Positions 28,112 through 37,877 are shown, counted from the first letter of the stretch. The stretch: DNA of 64,000 bases from Albidovulum sp. (GCA_028823855.1 JAPPFL010000068.1:1-64000), one strand, 5' to 3'. Notes: generated from the sequence alone by a model not told the origin. Translations and numbers: made by a program.

Positions 28112-29611
28112 TTACCTTCCTGCATTTTTGCGCCGGACCGCCAGTCTTGCCGCGATTTTCCAGATCAAGGGTCCGAACAGCGCGAGCGCGGTCAGCGCGA
28201 AGAAAAAGAGAGCCAGAGGGCGCGTAAACAGGAGCCACCATTTTTCGTCAAGCATAACCATGCTTTGGCCGAGGCGCGTTTCCAGCATGTCTCCCAGAAT
28301 AAGTCCGATGGCCAATGGCACGACGGAAAAACCGTAGCGGCGCATGAAGAACCCGATGACTCCGGCGGCGAGGGCTATCCACACATCCAGCATCGACTGA
28401 TCGAGCGCGTAGGCCCCGATCACCGAAAAAACGAATACGCAGGGCCACAGAACCCTGGTCGGAATCAATGAAACGCGCGCGAAAACCTTGGCTCCCGCCA
28501 GGCCGATGCCGAAGAACAGCACATTGACGAGCATCATGGACCAAAAGATCGCGAACGCGAATTCCGCCTGCTGCGTGAACATGGCGGGTCCCGGACGCAA
28601 GCCGTGCACCATCAGGCCGGCCAGAATGACGGCGGCGGTGGGGCTGCCCGGAATTCCCAGTGCCAGCGTTGGCACCATGGCTCCGCCGGTAGCGGAGTTG
28701 TTCGCGGCCTCCGACCCCGCGATTCCCTCGATTGCTCCCTTTCCGAATTCCTCCGGCGTCCTGGACCATCGCTTTGCTTCATTGTATCCGATCATCGAAG
28801 CGACTGTCGCGCCTTCGGCCGGCAGGATTCCGATAAACGTGCCGATGCCCGAAGATCTGGCGATCGTCTTCCAGGTTTTTCGGTAGTCGGCCAGGCTCGG
28901 CAGCCTGATGGTCTTCACGGATATTCGCTCGCGCAAATCTCCAAGCGAATTCGCCTGGATAAGCAATTCCGAAATGCCGAATATCCCGATCATAACGGGA
29001 ACGAAGCCGATACCCGTCGTCAATTCGGGCATGCCGAACGTGAATCTTTCCACGTCGGTCAGCAAGTCTATGCCTACGGTTGCGAGCAAAATGCCGAAGG
29101 CGCCGGACATCAGGTTTTTCAGGGGGCTGCCGTCGCCGATCGATGCCAGCATCGAAAGGCCAAAGAGCGTCAACGCGAAATACTCCGGAGGAGCAAAGTT
29201 ATAGGCCGCGCGAGCGAGCAGGGGAGCTGCAAGCATCAGGCAAACCACGCTGAGAATTCCGCCGATCGTAGAGGACACGGCGGCCATTCCGAGGGCTCTT
29301 CCCGCTTCGCCTCGCTGCGCCATGGGATAGCCGTCGAGACAAGTAGCGGCACTAGCCGACGTGCCGGGCGTATTGATTAGAATAGCCGTAATGGCGCCGG
29401 CGAATGTTGCCGAGCAGTAGATGGTTGTAAGAACCGCTATCGCCGCGATTGGCTCCATTGTAAGCGTGAATGGCAATAGGAGGGCGGCGCCGGTGGTTGC
29501 ATTGAGTCCCGGCAGTGCGCCGATAACTACGCCGCCAACCGTTGCCGCCAAGACAAGGAGCAGCAGGCCGGGGTCGGCTAGGGCCGCTAGTCCTGATAGT
29601 GCCGCTTCCAC
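28112..29611 (-). CDS. tctA: tripartite tricarboxylate transporter large membrane subunit
   Basis: This 499-residue membrane protein has about 11-12 spans and the TctA hallmarks: [17 protein letters not shown] near residue 32, the repeat [17 protein letters not shown] near 325, and [16 protein letters not shown]. It is the ion-coupled channel of a TTT system that receives its ligand from TctC. It starts 4 bp after tctB and ends 1 bp before the dehydratase gene, so the transporter and enzyme are co-transcribed. Confidence 0.94.
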   Translation of the reverse strand: MEAALSGLAALADPGLLLLVLAATVGGVVIGALPGLNATTGAALLLPFTLTMEPIAAIAVLTTIYCSATFAGAITAILINTPGTSASAATCLDGYPMAQRGEAGRALGMAAVSSTIGGILSVVCLMLAAPLLARAAYNFAPPEYFALTLFGLSMLASIGDGSPLKNLMSGAFGILLATVGIDLLTDVERFTFGMPELTTGIGFVPVMIGIFGISELLIQANSLGDLRERISVKTIRLPSLADYRKTWKTIARSSGIGTFIGILPAEGATVASMIGYNEAKRWSRTPEEFGKGAIEGIAGSEAANNSATGGAMVPTLALGIPGSPTAAVILAGLMVHGLRPGPAMFTQQAEFAFAIFWSMMLVNVLFFGIGLAGAKVFARVSLIPTRVLWPCVFVFSVIGAYALDQSMLDVWIALAAGVIGFFMRRYGFSVVPLAIGLILGDMLETRLGQSMVMLDEKWWLLFTRPLALFFFALTALALFGPLIWKIAARLAVRRKNAGR

Positions 29612-29615
29612 GCTT

Positions 29616-30077
29616 TCAGCCGTACCAGATGCTGGTTAGTAAGCCGCGCGGAAACCTAATCCTGAATACTTGGTCGAATAGCAGAAATGCGCCGACCGGC
29701 AGAGCGAGCCCTACTCCCAATAGCGCGGCGACACGTCTCTCTCCCCATAGCGCGGAAAGCGATGCCGCGAACGCGCCCAGCGCAAGGAACAGATCAATTG
29801 TCGCGACGACGATGAATCCGACCATAAGCGCAAGGGAAAGCAGAAATTCCCGAGATAGCGGTTTCGGTTTCGGCTGCTCTTTGCCGAGCGCCAGCAGCAG
29901 GGAAAGGAAAATTATTAGGCAGCTAACGAGCTGGGGAAAATCGGAGGGCTGGATGCCGCGCTTCAGAATGGGAGGAACCCGTTCGAAGTAGTTTGCCGCC
30001 CAGAAAACCGCGGCGCAGAACGCCGCGATAACCGCGGGCAGCCAGTATCGACGGGCGATTTCGGTTACGGTTGACAT
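29616..30077 (-). CDS. tctB: tripartite tricarboxylate transporter small membrane subunit
   Basis: This 153-residue protein with four hydrophobic segments fits TctB. The start 30077 (MSTVTEIARRYWLP) is preferred over an open frame that runs back into tctC; the GGAGG upstream is about 14 nt away, so initiation may be weak or helped by the hairpin. It lies between tctC and tctA as in most TTT operons. Confidence 0.88.
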   Translation of the reverse strand: MSTVTEIARRYWLPAVIAAFCAAVFWAANYFERVPPILKRGIQPSDFPQLVSCLIIFLSLLLALGKEQPKPKPLSREFLLSLALMVGFIVVATIDLFLALGAFAASLSALWGERRVAALLGVGLALPVGAFLLFDQVFRIRFPRGLLTSIWYG

Positions 30078-30123
30078 CGCCGCAACTTGCCTCCGCGGAA
30101 AAAAATTTTTGGCAAGATTAGGA

Positions 30124-30155
30124 GTGCTGCGGCGAATTCTTGTTCGCCGCGGCAC
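30124..30155 (-). promoter_or_regulatory. intercistronic hairpin between tctC and tctB
   Basis: In the minus-strand RNA, GUGCCGCGGCGAA (30155-30143) pairs with UUCGCCGCAGCAC (30136-30124), a 13-bp stem with one mismatch and a 6-nt loop. It begins 11 nt after the tctC stop. A U-rich run follows only 14 nt later. It probably stabilises tctC mRNA against 3' decay and lowers tctBA output relative to the binding protein. Confidence 0.75.
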
Positions 30156-30166
30156 GTCTTCAATAC

Positions 30167-31120
30167 TTACTCGATAAATCCAAGTTCCTTGAGAGCTGAT
30201 TCCATATCCGTAACCATGGTGCCGATCTGATTGCCCCATACTTCGGAACCGGCCACAGAAGTCGAATCCAGGCCGACGGCGGTTAAAAAGCTCTGGTACA
30301 CCGTGTGATTCATGGCCTTGACCAAAGCAGCCTCGATTTTCTCGGCAATTTCATCGGGGGTGTCGCTATGGACGACGAAGCCGCGCACGGTCGAAAAGCT
30401 TACCGGAATGCCCATTTCCTTGGCCGTTTTTACATCTGCGAGCGCGGCCATTCTTTCGTCCGCAAGTACGACGATAGGGCAAATCTCGCCGGCCTCGATC
30501 TGGGCGCTGGCTTCCGCAAGGTTTAGAACGGCTGCATCGACTGCGCCGGCGATTAGCTGGGTTGCAAGCTCGCCGCCTCCGTCGAATGGGACGATTTTAG
30601 GCGTTGCCATGCCGCCTTTTGTCGTAAACATGAAAGCCGAGACGTCGTCGATGTTCGCGACGTGGGTCGTTCCGTAGGAGATCGGATCTTCCATTTGCGC
30701 TTCCACGAATTCTTCGGCGGATCCGTAAGCTCCGCAGCGCACCATGAGAATCTGAGGGTCGTCGGTGCCTCTGGCGATCGGACGCATGTCTCCCAGGTCC
30801 ATTTGGGTTTTGCCCTTGGCCATGGTAGCGGCGTGCCCGATCGTATAGGTCAAGATCGTATAGCCGTCGGCCGGTAGCGTGACGTAGTAGTCCATTGCCG
30901 CGGCGCCACCGCCGCCTCTTTTGTTGACGACGACCATATCCTGACCAAGTTCGCGTCGGGCTCGAAGCATCATCATTCTCGTCGTTACGTCCGTTCCGCC
31001 TCCGGCGCCCGCGTGAGTAACGACTTCAATCGTTTTGGACGGGTATTCATCTGCCAGCGCTGCCGCTGCCGAAAGAGCGGCGACGCCCGAAATGCAAACA
31101 AAAAGTGACTTTAAGTTCAT
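30167..31120 (-). CDS. tctC: tripartite tricarboxylate transporter binding protein
   Basis: This 317-residue periplasmic protein of the TctC/Bug family has a signal peptide (cleaved near residue 23, ALADEYPS) and the mature motif EVVTHAGAGGGTDVTTR. AAGGAA precedes the ATG by about 6 nt. It heads the operon tctC-tctB-tctA-dehydratase-keto acid dehydratase, so it should bind the sugar acid that the enzymes degrade (inference). The upstream 600 bp contain no gene. Confidence 0.93.
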   Translation of the reverse strand: MNLKSLFVCISGVAALSAAAALADEYPSKTIEVVTHAGAGGGTDVTTRMMMLRARRELGQDMVVVNKRGGGGAAAMDYYVTLPADGYTILTYTIGHAATMAKGKTQMDLGDMRPIARGTDDPQILMVRCGAYGSAEEFVEAQMEDPISYGTTHVANIDDVSAFMFTTKGGMATPKIVPFDGGGELATQLIAGAVDAAVLNLAEASAQIEAGEICPIVVLADERMAALADVKTAKEMGIPVSFSTVRGFVVHSDTPDEIAEKIEAALVKAMNHTVYQSFLTAVGLDSTSVAGSEVWGNQIGTMVTDMESALKELGFIE

Positions 31121-31747
31121 TTGATTTCCTTCTCTCTAACTTTTTGGGGAACAGGTTCCCGAAAGCGGGTTTCGCGAATAGTTGGGTTAATGATGATTGT
31201 CAAAGTGCTTATTCTTAACCCTTTCCGAAATGGCATTGCGGATATGCGATTGAAATCTATCTGAAAGAGCATTTTTTTTGAATCTACAACGGCTCTTCTA
31301 GCGTGAAGGCGTATTTCGCCTTTGAAGGAGCATGGTCGCGCACAATACGAATTTCGTCATGTCGTGCCTTCAGGAAGCGATGTCGCGTCCCGAGTGCGAA
31401 GACATTTCGAATATTGGACTAAGCGTCGTCGTTGGATTTTCAATCGAATCGGAGCGAGCGACGCAGCCGGATCGTTGATTACGCGCGTTTTTATCATGAT
31501 TGCCTTGGCTGGGAGCAAATAACGCGATTCGCGCAGATGATAGAGTCATTCAAGCTGTAGTATTTCGAGCAGGATAAATTTTACTAGGAAGGTTTCCGCT
31601 CGGTCAAAATTCTGCGGATGCCGACGATCTTGGAAAAATCCGGTCCGTATTCGATCATTTGTTTGCGACAGGTCCGGATGGGAGGAAGGAAACGAATTCA
31701 ATCTCGCGGTCCGGGACGATCGCGGTCGCGCGAAGCTGCCGTAGATT
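31121..31747. other. gene-poor stretch upstream of tctC
   Basis: This stretch contains the tctC promoter and otherwise nothing I recognise; an AT-rich patch (31195-31285) is the likeliest promoter zone, but I cannot place boxes. Confidence 0.45.
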
Positions 31748-31861
31748 TTGAAGCCGTCGCGCTATTCTCCGGAGTTGCAGGACCGCGGGGTCGTGCGCAG
31801 GGCGCAGGAAAACACCGAGGAATTCAAGAATGCGACGACGTGGATATGGACGAGCATTTGA
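31748..31861 (+). pseudogene. possible remnant of an IS3-family transposase OrfA N-terminus
   Basis: From TTG 31748 a short frame reads KPSRYSPELQDRGVVRRAQ, then ENTEEFKNATTWIWTSI, and stops at 31859-31861. The RYSPE..DR.VR..QE......W..I spacing matches the start of IS3-type OrfA proteins (RYSPELRERAVRMV...W.AI). The rest of the transposase and the terminal repeats are absent. The piece is only about 37 residues, so the identification is tentative. Confidence 0.4.
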
Positions 31862-32574
31862 TCTTCGATCCTCCGCTTGTCGAAGGCGTTTTGCCGCTTC
31901 AATTCGAAGCGGGCGGCTGGAAGCATCCGGCGGAATTGATGTCCATGCCGGCATTTCGGCTCCTCTCGGAGCGCTTGCCGGTTCCCGTCCGCGGTAGCAG
32001 GGCATTAATCTTGGCGCTTGAAACGCCGTTTCGATCTTTAGGGAAAGCAAGTTTGCGCTGCCAATCGAAATTAAGAGAATGCCGGCCGCCGAAATCAGGT
32101 CCTGCAATAGCCGGCTGTTTTGCGGATTTAAGACAGCCTTCGGCGAGTTGAGGAATCGCTGGAGAAGCTCTGGACTGGAATTGGCTTCGCTAGGTCGAAC
32201 GGAATCCGGTATTTGGCAAGTACGCCGATCCTGAAGCGAGAAATATGAGAAGTCCGCGCCGACAAATTTTGATTCGGCGGGACAGCTTAGTGCTGACCGA
32301 GTTTCCGATTGGGTTTCAGACCAGGGTTAAGGCCCTCTTGGCGCAATAAGTCGACGGCAATTAGGAGAGGCGCGTACGGCTCGAAGACAATTGGGAAAGC
32401 TAGTATGGCTTCGTGAACCGGCCGCGCCGTCCGAGAAAACAGAGTTGCCTAGCGATGCGTCAGGGTCCAAAAGAAGCTCGAGAGAACTCCGCAAAAGCGG
32501 CCGCGAATATTTTGGCGGCTTCAAAGCGTATCGGCAAATCCTGCGCCGGTTCGACCGAGCTATGCAACCGTCTG
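31862..32574. other. gene-poor stretch
   Basis: No frame on either strand gives a recognisable protein. Short frames are mutually overlapping and arginine-rich. It continues the decayed zone around the transposase remnant. Confidence 0.45.
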
Positions 32575-33024
32575 TCAGTTAAGCACGCCCGGCCAGTTTT
32601 CGTCGCCTTTTTCGACGTTTCCCGGAATGTCCGCCGCCCACAGGGCTCTAACCAGCTTGTTGTAATTCAAATAAAGTTTTCCGTCGTAAAGGGTCCACGC
32701 ATCTGGCTCGGTTTTCGCCGTGTAGTTTTTCGAGACCGCATAAGCGCAGTATCCGCCGTACTGCGGGGCGTAGGCACCGGGATCTGCTTCGAACAGCGCC
32801 TTGTTTTCGTCGTTCGAAAACTTCCAGACGGCCCCATTCCAGGTCAGAGAGTGCTCGTCCAATCCTTTTACCGGCTTCTCCTCCAAGAAATATGCGACCG
32901 GGTCGTACCCGTTGATCGCCGCGCCGTTTCTTGAAAAAACTTCCGGCTGCGCGGCAAATGACGAAGCGCACATCAACGCGCCTATAAGGAAAAATGCGCA
33001 TGCGCGAATAAGTCGTGGAATCAT
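32575..33024 (-). CDS. exported YHS-domain protein
   Basis: This 149-residue protein has a signal peptide (residues 1-24, ending SSFAAQ) and a YHS-like domain with the typical INGYDPVAYFLEEKPVKG, WKFSNDENKALFEADP and YAPQYGGYCAYAV segments. Such periplasmic YHS proteins are common in alphaproteobacteria and are thought to bind metal or a small ligand through the Cys/Tyr-rich motif; the precise role is unknown. It is monocistronic and divergent from glcD. Confidence 0.88.
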   Translation of the reverse strand: MIPRLIRACAFFLIGALMCASSFAAQPEVFSRNGAAINGYDPVAYFLEEKPVKGLDEHSLTWNGAVWKFSNDENKALFEADPGAYAPQYGGYCAYAVSKNYTAKTEPDAWTLYDGKLYLNYNKLVRALWAADIPGNVEKGDENWPGVLN

Positions 33025-33229
33025 CTCGGCTATCCCTTTTCTTATTTCTAAATTCTGCCAAATCTCGGCAAATCAACTCTGTGAACCGCAATCCCGTGTC
33101 GGAATTGCAATTTGATATTAGCGGATTATTTCGCTAGATTTCAACTAGCGCGGTGGTTAACTCCGCGAACAAAAAATTGAACATGCGCTGCCAAATTCGC
33201 GGCCCATAGAACAAGTGGATTGCGGTTCC

Positions 33230-34663
33230 ATGCTAATGCCGTCCCCGAAAACTGCGATTTTAGAGCGCAAGGCGAATATTGTAGCGCGGCTGCAGGGAGT
33301 CCTGCCGGTCCGCGCGGTCATTCACGACAAATTCGAACTAAGAGCCTATGAATGCGATGCGCTTACTATGTACGGCTGCCCGCCTCTGGCCGTCGTGCTT
33401 CCGGGTTCGACGGAAGAGGTTTCCGCCGTTTTAAAGATATGCAGCGAAGAAAGGGTTCCCGTCGTGCCGCGGGGTTCGGGGACATCGCTTTCGGGCGGCG
33501 CTCTGCCGACAGCCGACAGCGTTGTTCTAGGCGTTTCCCGTATGAACAAGATTCTCGAAACGAACTACGAGAACAGATACATAAGGTTGCAGACGGGCAG
33601 GACGAACCTTTCGGTGAGCGGTGCCGTCGAAGCGCGCGGATTTTTTTATGCGCCGGACCCGTCGAGCCAGCTAGCCTGCGCGATCGCCGGAAACATAGCA
33701 ATGAATTCCGGCGGCGCGCACTGCCTGAAATACGGCGTGACCACGAACAATCTGCTAGGCGTCAAAGTCGTTCTAATGACCGGGGAAATTACGGAATTTG
33801 GCGGTGCGTACCTTGATTCGGGCGGACTTGATCTGCTCGGCCTGGTCTGCGGGTCCGAAGGCCAACTGGGGGTTGTTACAGAGGCGACTCTGCGCATATT
33901 GCCCAAGCCGGAAGGCGCGCGTCCGATTCTGATGGGATTTGAAGCCAGCGAAGTCGCCGGCGCCTGCGTTTCGGACATTATTCGCGCAGGAATCCTTCCG
34001 GTCGCCATTGAATTCATGGATCGAAAATGCATTCGCGCATGCGAGAATTTTGTCGGTGTCGGGTATCCCGATGTAGAGGCTCTGCTCATCGTTGAGGTCG
34101 AAGGCTCTCCTGATGAAATCGACGAACAGCTGGCGCTGATAAAGCGGACTGCCGAGAAGCACTGCCCTGCGGAAATTCGGGAGAGCCAGTCCGAGGCGGA
34201 GACACAGAAAATCTGGGCCGGGCGGAAGGCCGCTTTCGGCGCAATGGGAGTTATAAACGACTACATTTGCCTTGACGGAACGATACCGGTTTCGGAACTT
34301 TCGAAAGTTCTAAAGAGGATTGGAGAATTGGCCGACAATTTCGGGCTGGACGTTGCGAATGTTTTTCACGCGGGCGACGGAAACCTTCATCCCTTGATTC
34401 TATTCGACGCGAATGACGAAGGACAATCGGCGAAAAGCGAAGAATTGGGAGCGGAAATCCTAAAGCTTTGCGTCGAGGTCGGCGGCTGCTTGTCCGGCGA
34501 ACACGGTATCGGCGTGGAGAAGCGCGACCTGATGCCTTTTCAGTATTCGGCTAACGATATCGAAGCGCAAATCGGTGTAAAGGACGTGTTCGATCCCCGG
34601 TGGCTATTGAATCCGGCTAAAGTTTTCCCGTTGCAGTCGACGGAGAGTCGGCGAGCGGCGTGA
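33230..34663 (+). CDS. glcD: glycolate oxidase FAD-binding subunit
   Basis: This subunit of about 477 residues is the catalytic FAD subunit of glycolate oxidase (D-2-hydroxy acid dehydrogenase), which oxidises glycolate to glyoxylate. It has the PCMH-type FAD domain (VVPRGSGTSLSGGA, DPSSQLACAIAGNIAMNSGG) and the C-terminal catalytic region with HAGDGNLHP and SGEHGIG. The start is uncertain: GTG 33215, ATG 33230 or ATG 33236 lack a clear ribosome site. Its TGA overlaps the glcE start as GTGA, so the subunits are translationally coupled. Confidence 0.94.
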   Translation: MLMPSPKTAILERKANIVARLQGVLPVRAVIHDKFELRAYECDALTMYGCPPLAVVLPGSTEEVSAVLKICSEERVPVVPRGSGTSLSGGALPTADSVVLGVSRMNKILETNYENRYIRLQTGRTNLSVSGAVEARGFFYAPDPSSQLACAIAGNIAMNSGGAHCLKYGVTTNNLLGVKVVLMTGEITEFGGAYLDSGGLDLLGLVCGSEGQLGVVTEATLRILPKPEGARPILMGFEASEVAGACVSDIIRAGILPVAIEFMDRKCIRACENFVGVGYPDVEALLIVEVEGSPDEIDEQLALIKRTAEKHCPAEIRESQSEAETQKIWAGRKAAFGAMGVINDYICLDGTIPVSELSKVLKRIGELADNFGLDVANVFHAGDGNLHPLILFDANDEGQSAKSEELGAEILKLCVEVGGCLSGEHGIGVEKRDLMPFQYSANDIEAQIGVKDVFDPRWLLNPAKVFPLQSTESRRAA

Positions 34664-35796
34664 CTCCCGATAGCGAAAATGAACTTGCCGAGGCGATAGC
34701 TTCGGCGCGGGAACCATTTGTCGTCATGGGAGGCGGCACGAAGCGTATCGGAAGCTCAACCGACGCGGTACCGCTCAGCACCGGCAAAATCGCCGGAATT
34801 CGCCTTTACGAGCCGGATTCCCTGACGCTCGTCGTTTCCTCGGGTACTTCGGCGGAATATATTGATTCTCAGCTTGCGGAGAACGGTCAACGCCTGCCCT
34901 TCGAGCCAATGGACTATCGCAGCATTCTTCGAACGACTGGAACTCCGACTATCGGAGGCATCGCCGCGACAAATGCTTCCGGGCCGCGGCGAATCCAGGC
35001 GGGAGCCTGTCGCGACTACATGCTCGGCGTCCGGTTTGTCTCCGGAGAAGGGAAAATACTCAAGAACGGCGGCCGCGTAATGAAAAACGTGACCGGCTAC
35101 GATCTCGTGAAGCTGATGGCGGGAAGCCGCGGCACTCTGGGCATCTTGACGGAAGTTGCTTTCAAGGTCCTGCCGAAGCCGGATTCCGCGGCAACGGTCG
35201 CTATTCGGGAATTGGATGACATCACGGCCGTTCGTGCGCTTTCGAAGGCGCTGGGTTCCCCATTCGACGTAAGCGGCGCGGCTCACCTTCCTCGCTGGCA
35301 GAGCGAGGAGGCATTGACAATCGTGCGGATTGAGGGGTTTTGCGAGTCTGTCAGCTACCGTGCAAATAGACTCAAGGATTTGCTCCGCGAATTCGGCGAA
35401 ATTGACATTGAATTCAATCGAGAACATGTCGATGCGATGTGGCGTTCATTGCGCGATGCGGAGAGATTCGGCGCAATCGACGGAGACGTTTGGAGGATTT
35501 CCGCGAGGCCTTCCGACGCTCCGAGTCTGGTTGAAATTGTCAGGCAAAGCGTGAGTGCCGAGGCGTTGTTCGATTGGGGCGGCGGTCTCGTTTGGCTACT
35601 TGTTCCGGAAGGCACCTCGCTTCGGGACCATCTTGAAAATTTCTCAGGGCATGCAACGCTTGTTCGCGCAAGCGACGATACCAGAAGCCGGATTCCGACA
35701 TTTCAGCCCCCTCCGCCAGTCCAGGCGCGTATCGCTGCCGAAATTAGAAGGAAATTCGACCCGCGCGGGATATTGAATCCCGGCTTGATGGACTGA
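34660..35796 (+). CDS. glcE: glycolate oxidase subunit GlcE
   Basis: This 378-residue second FAD-binding subunit has a shortened PCMH domain (FVVMGGGTKRIGS; TIGGIAATNASGPRRIQAG; MKNVTGYDLVKLMAGSRG). It starts at GTG 34660 inside the glcD stop. It forms a complex with GlcD and GlcF at the cytoplasmic side of the membrane. Confidence 0.93.
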   Translation: MTPDSENELAEAIASAREPFVVMGGGTKRIGSSTDAVPLSTGKIAGIRLYEPDSLTLVVSSGTSAEYIDSQLAENGQRLPFEPMDYRSILRTTGTPTIGGIAATNASGPRRIQAGACRDYMLGVRFVSGEGKILKNGGRVMKNVTGYDLVKLMAGSRGTLGILTEVAFKVLPKPDSAATVAIRELDDITAVRALSKALGSPFDVSGAAHLPRWQSEEALTIVRIEGFCESVSYRANRLKDLLREFGEIDIEFNREHVDAMWRSLRDAERFGAIDGDVWRISARPSDAPSLVEIVRQSVSAEALFDWGGGLVWLLVPEGTSLRDHLENFSGHATLVRASDDTRSRIPTFQPPPPVQARIAAEIRRKFDPRGILNPGLMD

Positions 35797-35841
35797 CGCG
35801 ATTAAGCACGCAAGGTCAATTGCTCGAAACCAAGGCTAGCC

Positions 35842-37134
35842 ATGCAAACGAACTTTACCGATATTCAGCTTCGGAATCGGCATTTACAGCGCAGCAACAA
35901 GATATTGCGCAACTGCGTTCATTGCGGCTTTTGCACGGCGACCTGCCCGACCTACCAGGTACTTGGCGACGAACTCGACGGTCCGCGCGGCCGAATCTAT
36001 CTGATCAAGGAAATGCTCGAAAACGAGCGTCCGGCAGACGAGAAAACGGTTTTGCACATCGACCGCTGCTTGTCGTGCCTCGCATGCATGACGACTTGCC
36101 CGTCGGGGGTGCACTACATGCATCTGGTGGACCATGCTCGCGAATACATCGAACGAACTTATAGGCGACCGATAGGCGAACGCCTGCTCCGTGAAATTCT
36201 GGCGAATGTGCTACCGTTCCCGACGCGTTTTCGACTCGCATTGCTTGGAGCGAAGCTGGCCGCTCCCTTTTCCGCGCTGTTTCCTAGCAGGCGGCTGCGC
36301 GCAATGCTTGCGCTTGCGCCGAAATCGATCCCGCCGGTCAGTCGAAATGACGACCCGCAAGTGTTTGCCGCGGAAGGCGAACGAAAGATGAGGGCCGCTC
36401 TCATGACGGGGTGCGCCCAGCGCGCGTTGAACACCGACATCAACGACGCGACGATACGATTGTTGAGGCGCCTGGGCTGCGAAGTTGTCGTTGCGCAAGA
36501 CGCGGGATGCTGTGGCGCCATAACCCACCACATGGGTAAGTCGGAATCCAGCCGCAGGTCGGCGGCAAGAAACGTGGCGGCGTGGAGCCGGGAGCAAGGA
36601 GCGCGCGGGCTCGACGCAATTGCGATCAACGCGAGCGGATGCGGAACGACGATCAAGGATTACGGCCATATGCTTCAAGATACCTCGCAAGCCGACGATG
36701 CGAAACGGATCGCTAGGTTGGCCCGCGATGTTACCGAAATACTCCCGGAACTCGACTTTCCCGAACTTCCCGCCAGGGGCTTGCGAATTGCCTACCACGC
36801 CGCTTGTTCGTTGCAGCACGGCCAGAAGATAAGGTCGCGGCCCAAGGAGCTGCTGTCGAATGCGGGCTTTGAGGTTGTCGAACCGGCGGACAGCCATCTT
36901 TGTTGCGGCTCCGCCGGAACGTACAATTTAATGCAGCCCGAGATTTCGGGCGAACTCAAGTCGCGGAAAGTCGGCGAGCTTGTAAAATGCCGTCCCGATG
37001 CAATCGCCGCAGGCAATATCGGTTGCATGGTTCAGATCCAGTCAGCCACGCGCATTCCGGTAGTTCATACGGTTGAGCTGCTAGATTGGGCGACCGGCGG
37101 ACCGATGCCGGCAGCGCTCGCTTCGCGCCATTAG
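35842..37134 (+). CDS. glcF: glycolate oxidase iron-sulfur subunit
   Basis: This 430-residue subunit has two N-terminal ferredoxin-type [4Fe-4S] motifs (CVHCGFCTATCP and CLSCLACMTTCP) and two C-terminal CCG domains (DAGCCGAITHH; HLCCGSAGTY), as in GlcF and heterodisulfide reductase-like proteins. It passes electrons from GlcDE to the quinone pool. AAGG lies 7 nt before the ATG. No malate synthase or GlcC regulator is nearby. Confidence 0.94.
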   Translation: MQTNFTDIQLRNRHLQRSNKILRNCVHCGFCTATCPTYQVLGDELDGPRGRIYLIKEMLENERPADEKTVLHIDRCLSCLACMTTCPSGVHYMHLVDHAREYIERTYRRPIGERLLREILANVLPFPTRFRLALLGAKLAAPFSALFPSRRLRAMLALAPKSIPPVSRNDDPQVFAAEGERKMRAALMTGCAQRALNTDINDATIRLLRRLGCEVVVAQDAGCCGAITHHMGKSESSRRSAARNVAAWSREQGARGLDAIAINASGCGTTIKDYGHMLQDTSQADDAKRIARLARDVTEILPELDFPELPARGLRIAYHAACSLQHGQKIRSRPKELLSNAGFEVVEPADSHLCCGSAGTYNLMQPEISGELKSRKVGELVKCRPDAIAAGNIGCMVQIQSATRIPVVHTVELLDWATGGPMPAALASRH

Positions 37135-37238
37135 CTGGAGAAGTACCCGGCTTTTTCGTTTCGGCTCGAATTCGGCTTGAACCGAATTTTTTTCCCGAAA
37201 CTCTAGCGCCGGGCCTCCCCAATTCCCATATCGTGGGT

Positions 37239-37266
37239 GCCGGACGCCGATGAACTCGGGTCCGGC
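37239..37266 (+). promoter_or_regulatory. bulged hairpin in the hsp20 leader
   Basis: GCCGGAC (37239-37245) pairs with GTCCGGC (37260-37266), and after a one-base G bulge CCGA pairs with TCGG around the 5-nt loop TGAAC, giving an 11-bp stem. It lies about 64 nt upstream of the hsp20 start. It may be the first hairpin of a thermosensor-like 5' UTR or a processing/termination element for glcF; there is no T-run. Confidence 0.5.
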
Positions 37267-37330
37267 GACGAAGCGCGGCTCGTCCGGGATGGAGAGCCGT
37301 TAACTGCAACATCGCTCAATGGAGGATGCC

Positions 37331-37819
37331 ATGCGCACTTTCGACCTTTCCCCAATTTATCGCTCAACCGTTGGTTTCGACCAATTCGCGGATCTTTTCA
37401 ATCGCGCACTGACGAACGAAGTGCCCGCGAACGGTTATCCGCCTTTCAACATCGAAAAGACGTCGGCGGACACCTACCGCATCACGGTCGCGGCTGCAGG
37501 ATTTGCCCGGGAAGACCTCGGCATCGAACTTCGCCAGAATCTGCTTCTGGTCAAGGCAAAGAAACCGCCCGCGAATGAGGACCAGCAGTATTTGCACCGC
37601 GGAATCGCTAATCGTGCGTTTGAAAAGAAATTCCAGCTTGCCGACTATGTCGTTGTAACCGGCGCGTCCTACGAGAACGGAATGCTTAACATCGACCTTG
37701 CAAGGGAAATCCCCGAGGCTCTCAAGCCGCGAACGATCGAAATTGCGTCCAATGGTCCGGCCGGCAACGGTAAATCGCCTGGAATCGGCGCGAAAGAAAA
37801 AGTAGCGATTTCCTCGTAA
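37331..37819 (+). CDS. ibpA: small heat shock protein, Hsp20 family (IbpA-like)
   Basis: This 162-residue chaperone prevents aggregation of unfolded proteins. It begins MRTFDLSPIYRSTVGFDQF, the typical alphaproteobacterial IbpA start, and contains an alpha-crystallin domain (about residues 35-130, YRITVAAAGFAREDL ... ENGMLNIDLAREIPE). GGAGG is placed 5 nt before ATG 37331. Such genes are usually controlled by RpoH and by a 5' UTR thermometer; a hairpin at 37239-37266 lies in the leader. A strong intrinsic terminator follows. Confidence 0.94.
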   Translation: MRTFDLSPIYRSTVGFDQFADLFNRALTNEVPANGYPPFNIEKTSADTYRITVAAAGFAREDLGIELRQNLLLVKAKKPPANEDQQYLHRGIANRAFEKKFQLADYVVVTGASYENGMLNIDLAREIPEALKPRTIEIASNGPAGNGKSPGIGAKEKVAISS

Positions 37820-37846
37820 TCATGTTCTTGTGATGCGAATCCGACT

Positions 37847-37877
37847 GGGGCGGAAAGATGTTCTCCGCCCCTTTTTT
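37847..37877 (+). terminator. Rho-independent terminator of hsp20
   Basis: GGGGCGGA (37847-37854) and TCCGCCCC (37864-37871) form an 8-bp stem around a 9-nt loop, immediately followed by TTTTTT (37872-37877). This is the clearest intrinsic terminator in the window, 28 nt after the hsp20 stop. Confidence 0.92.
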
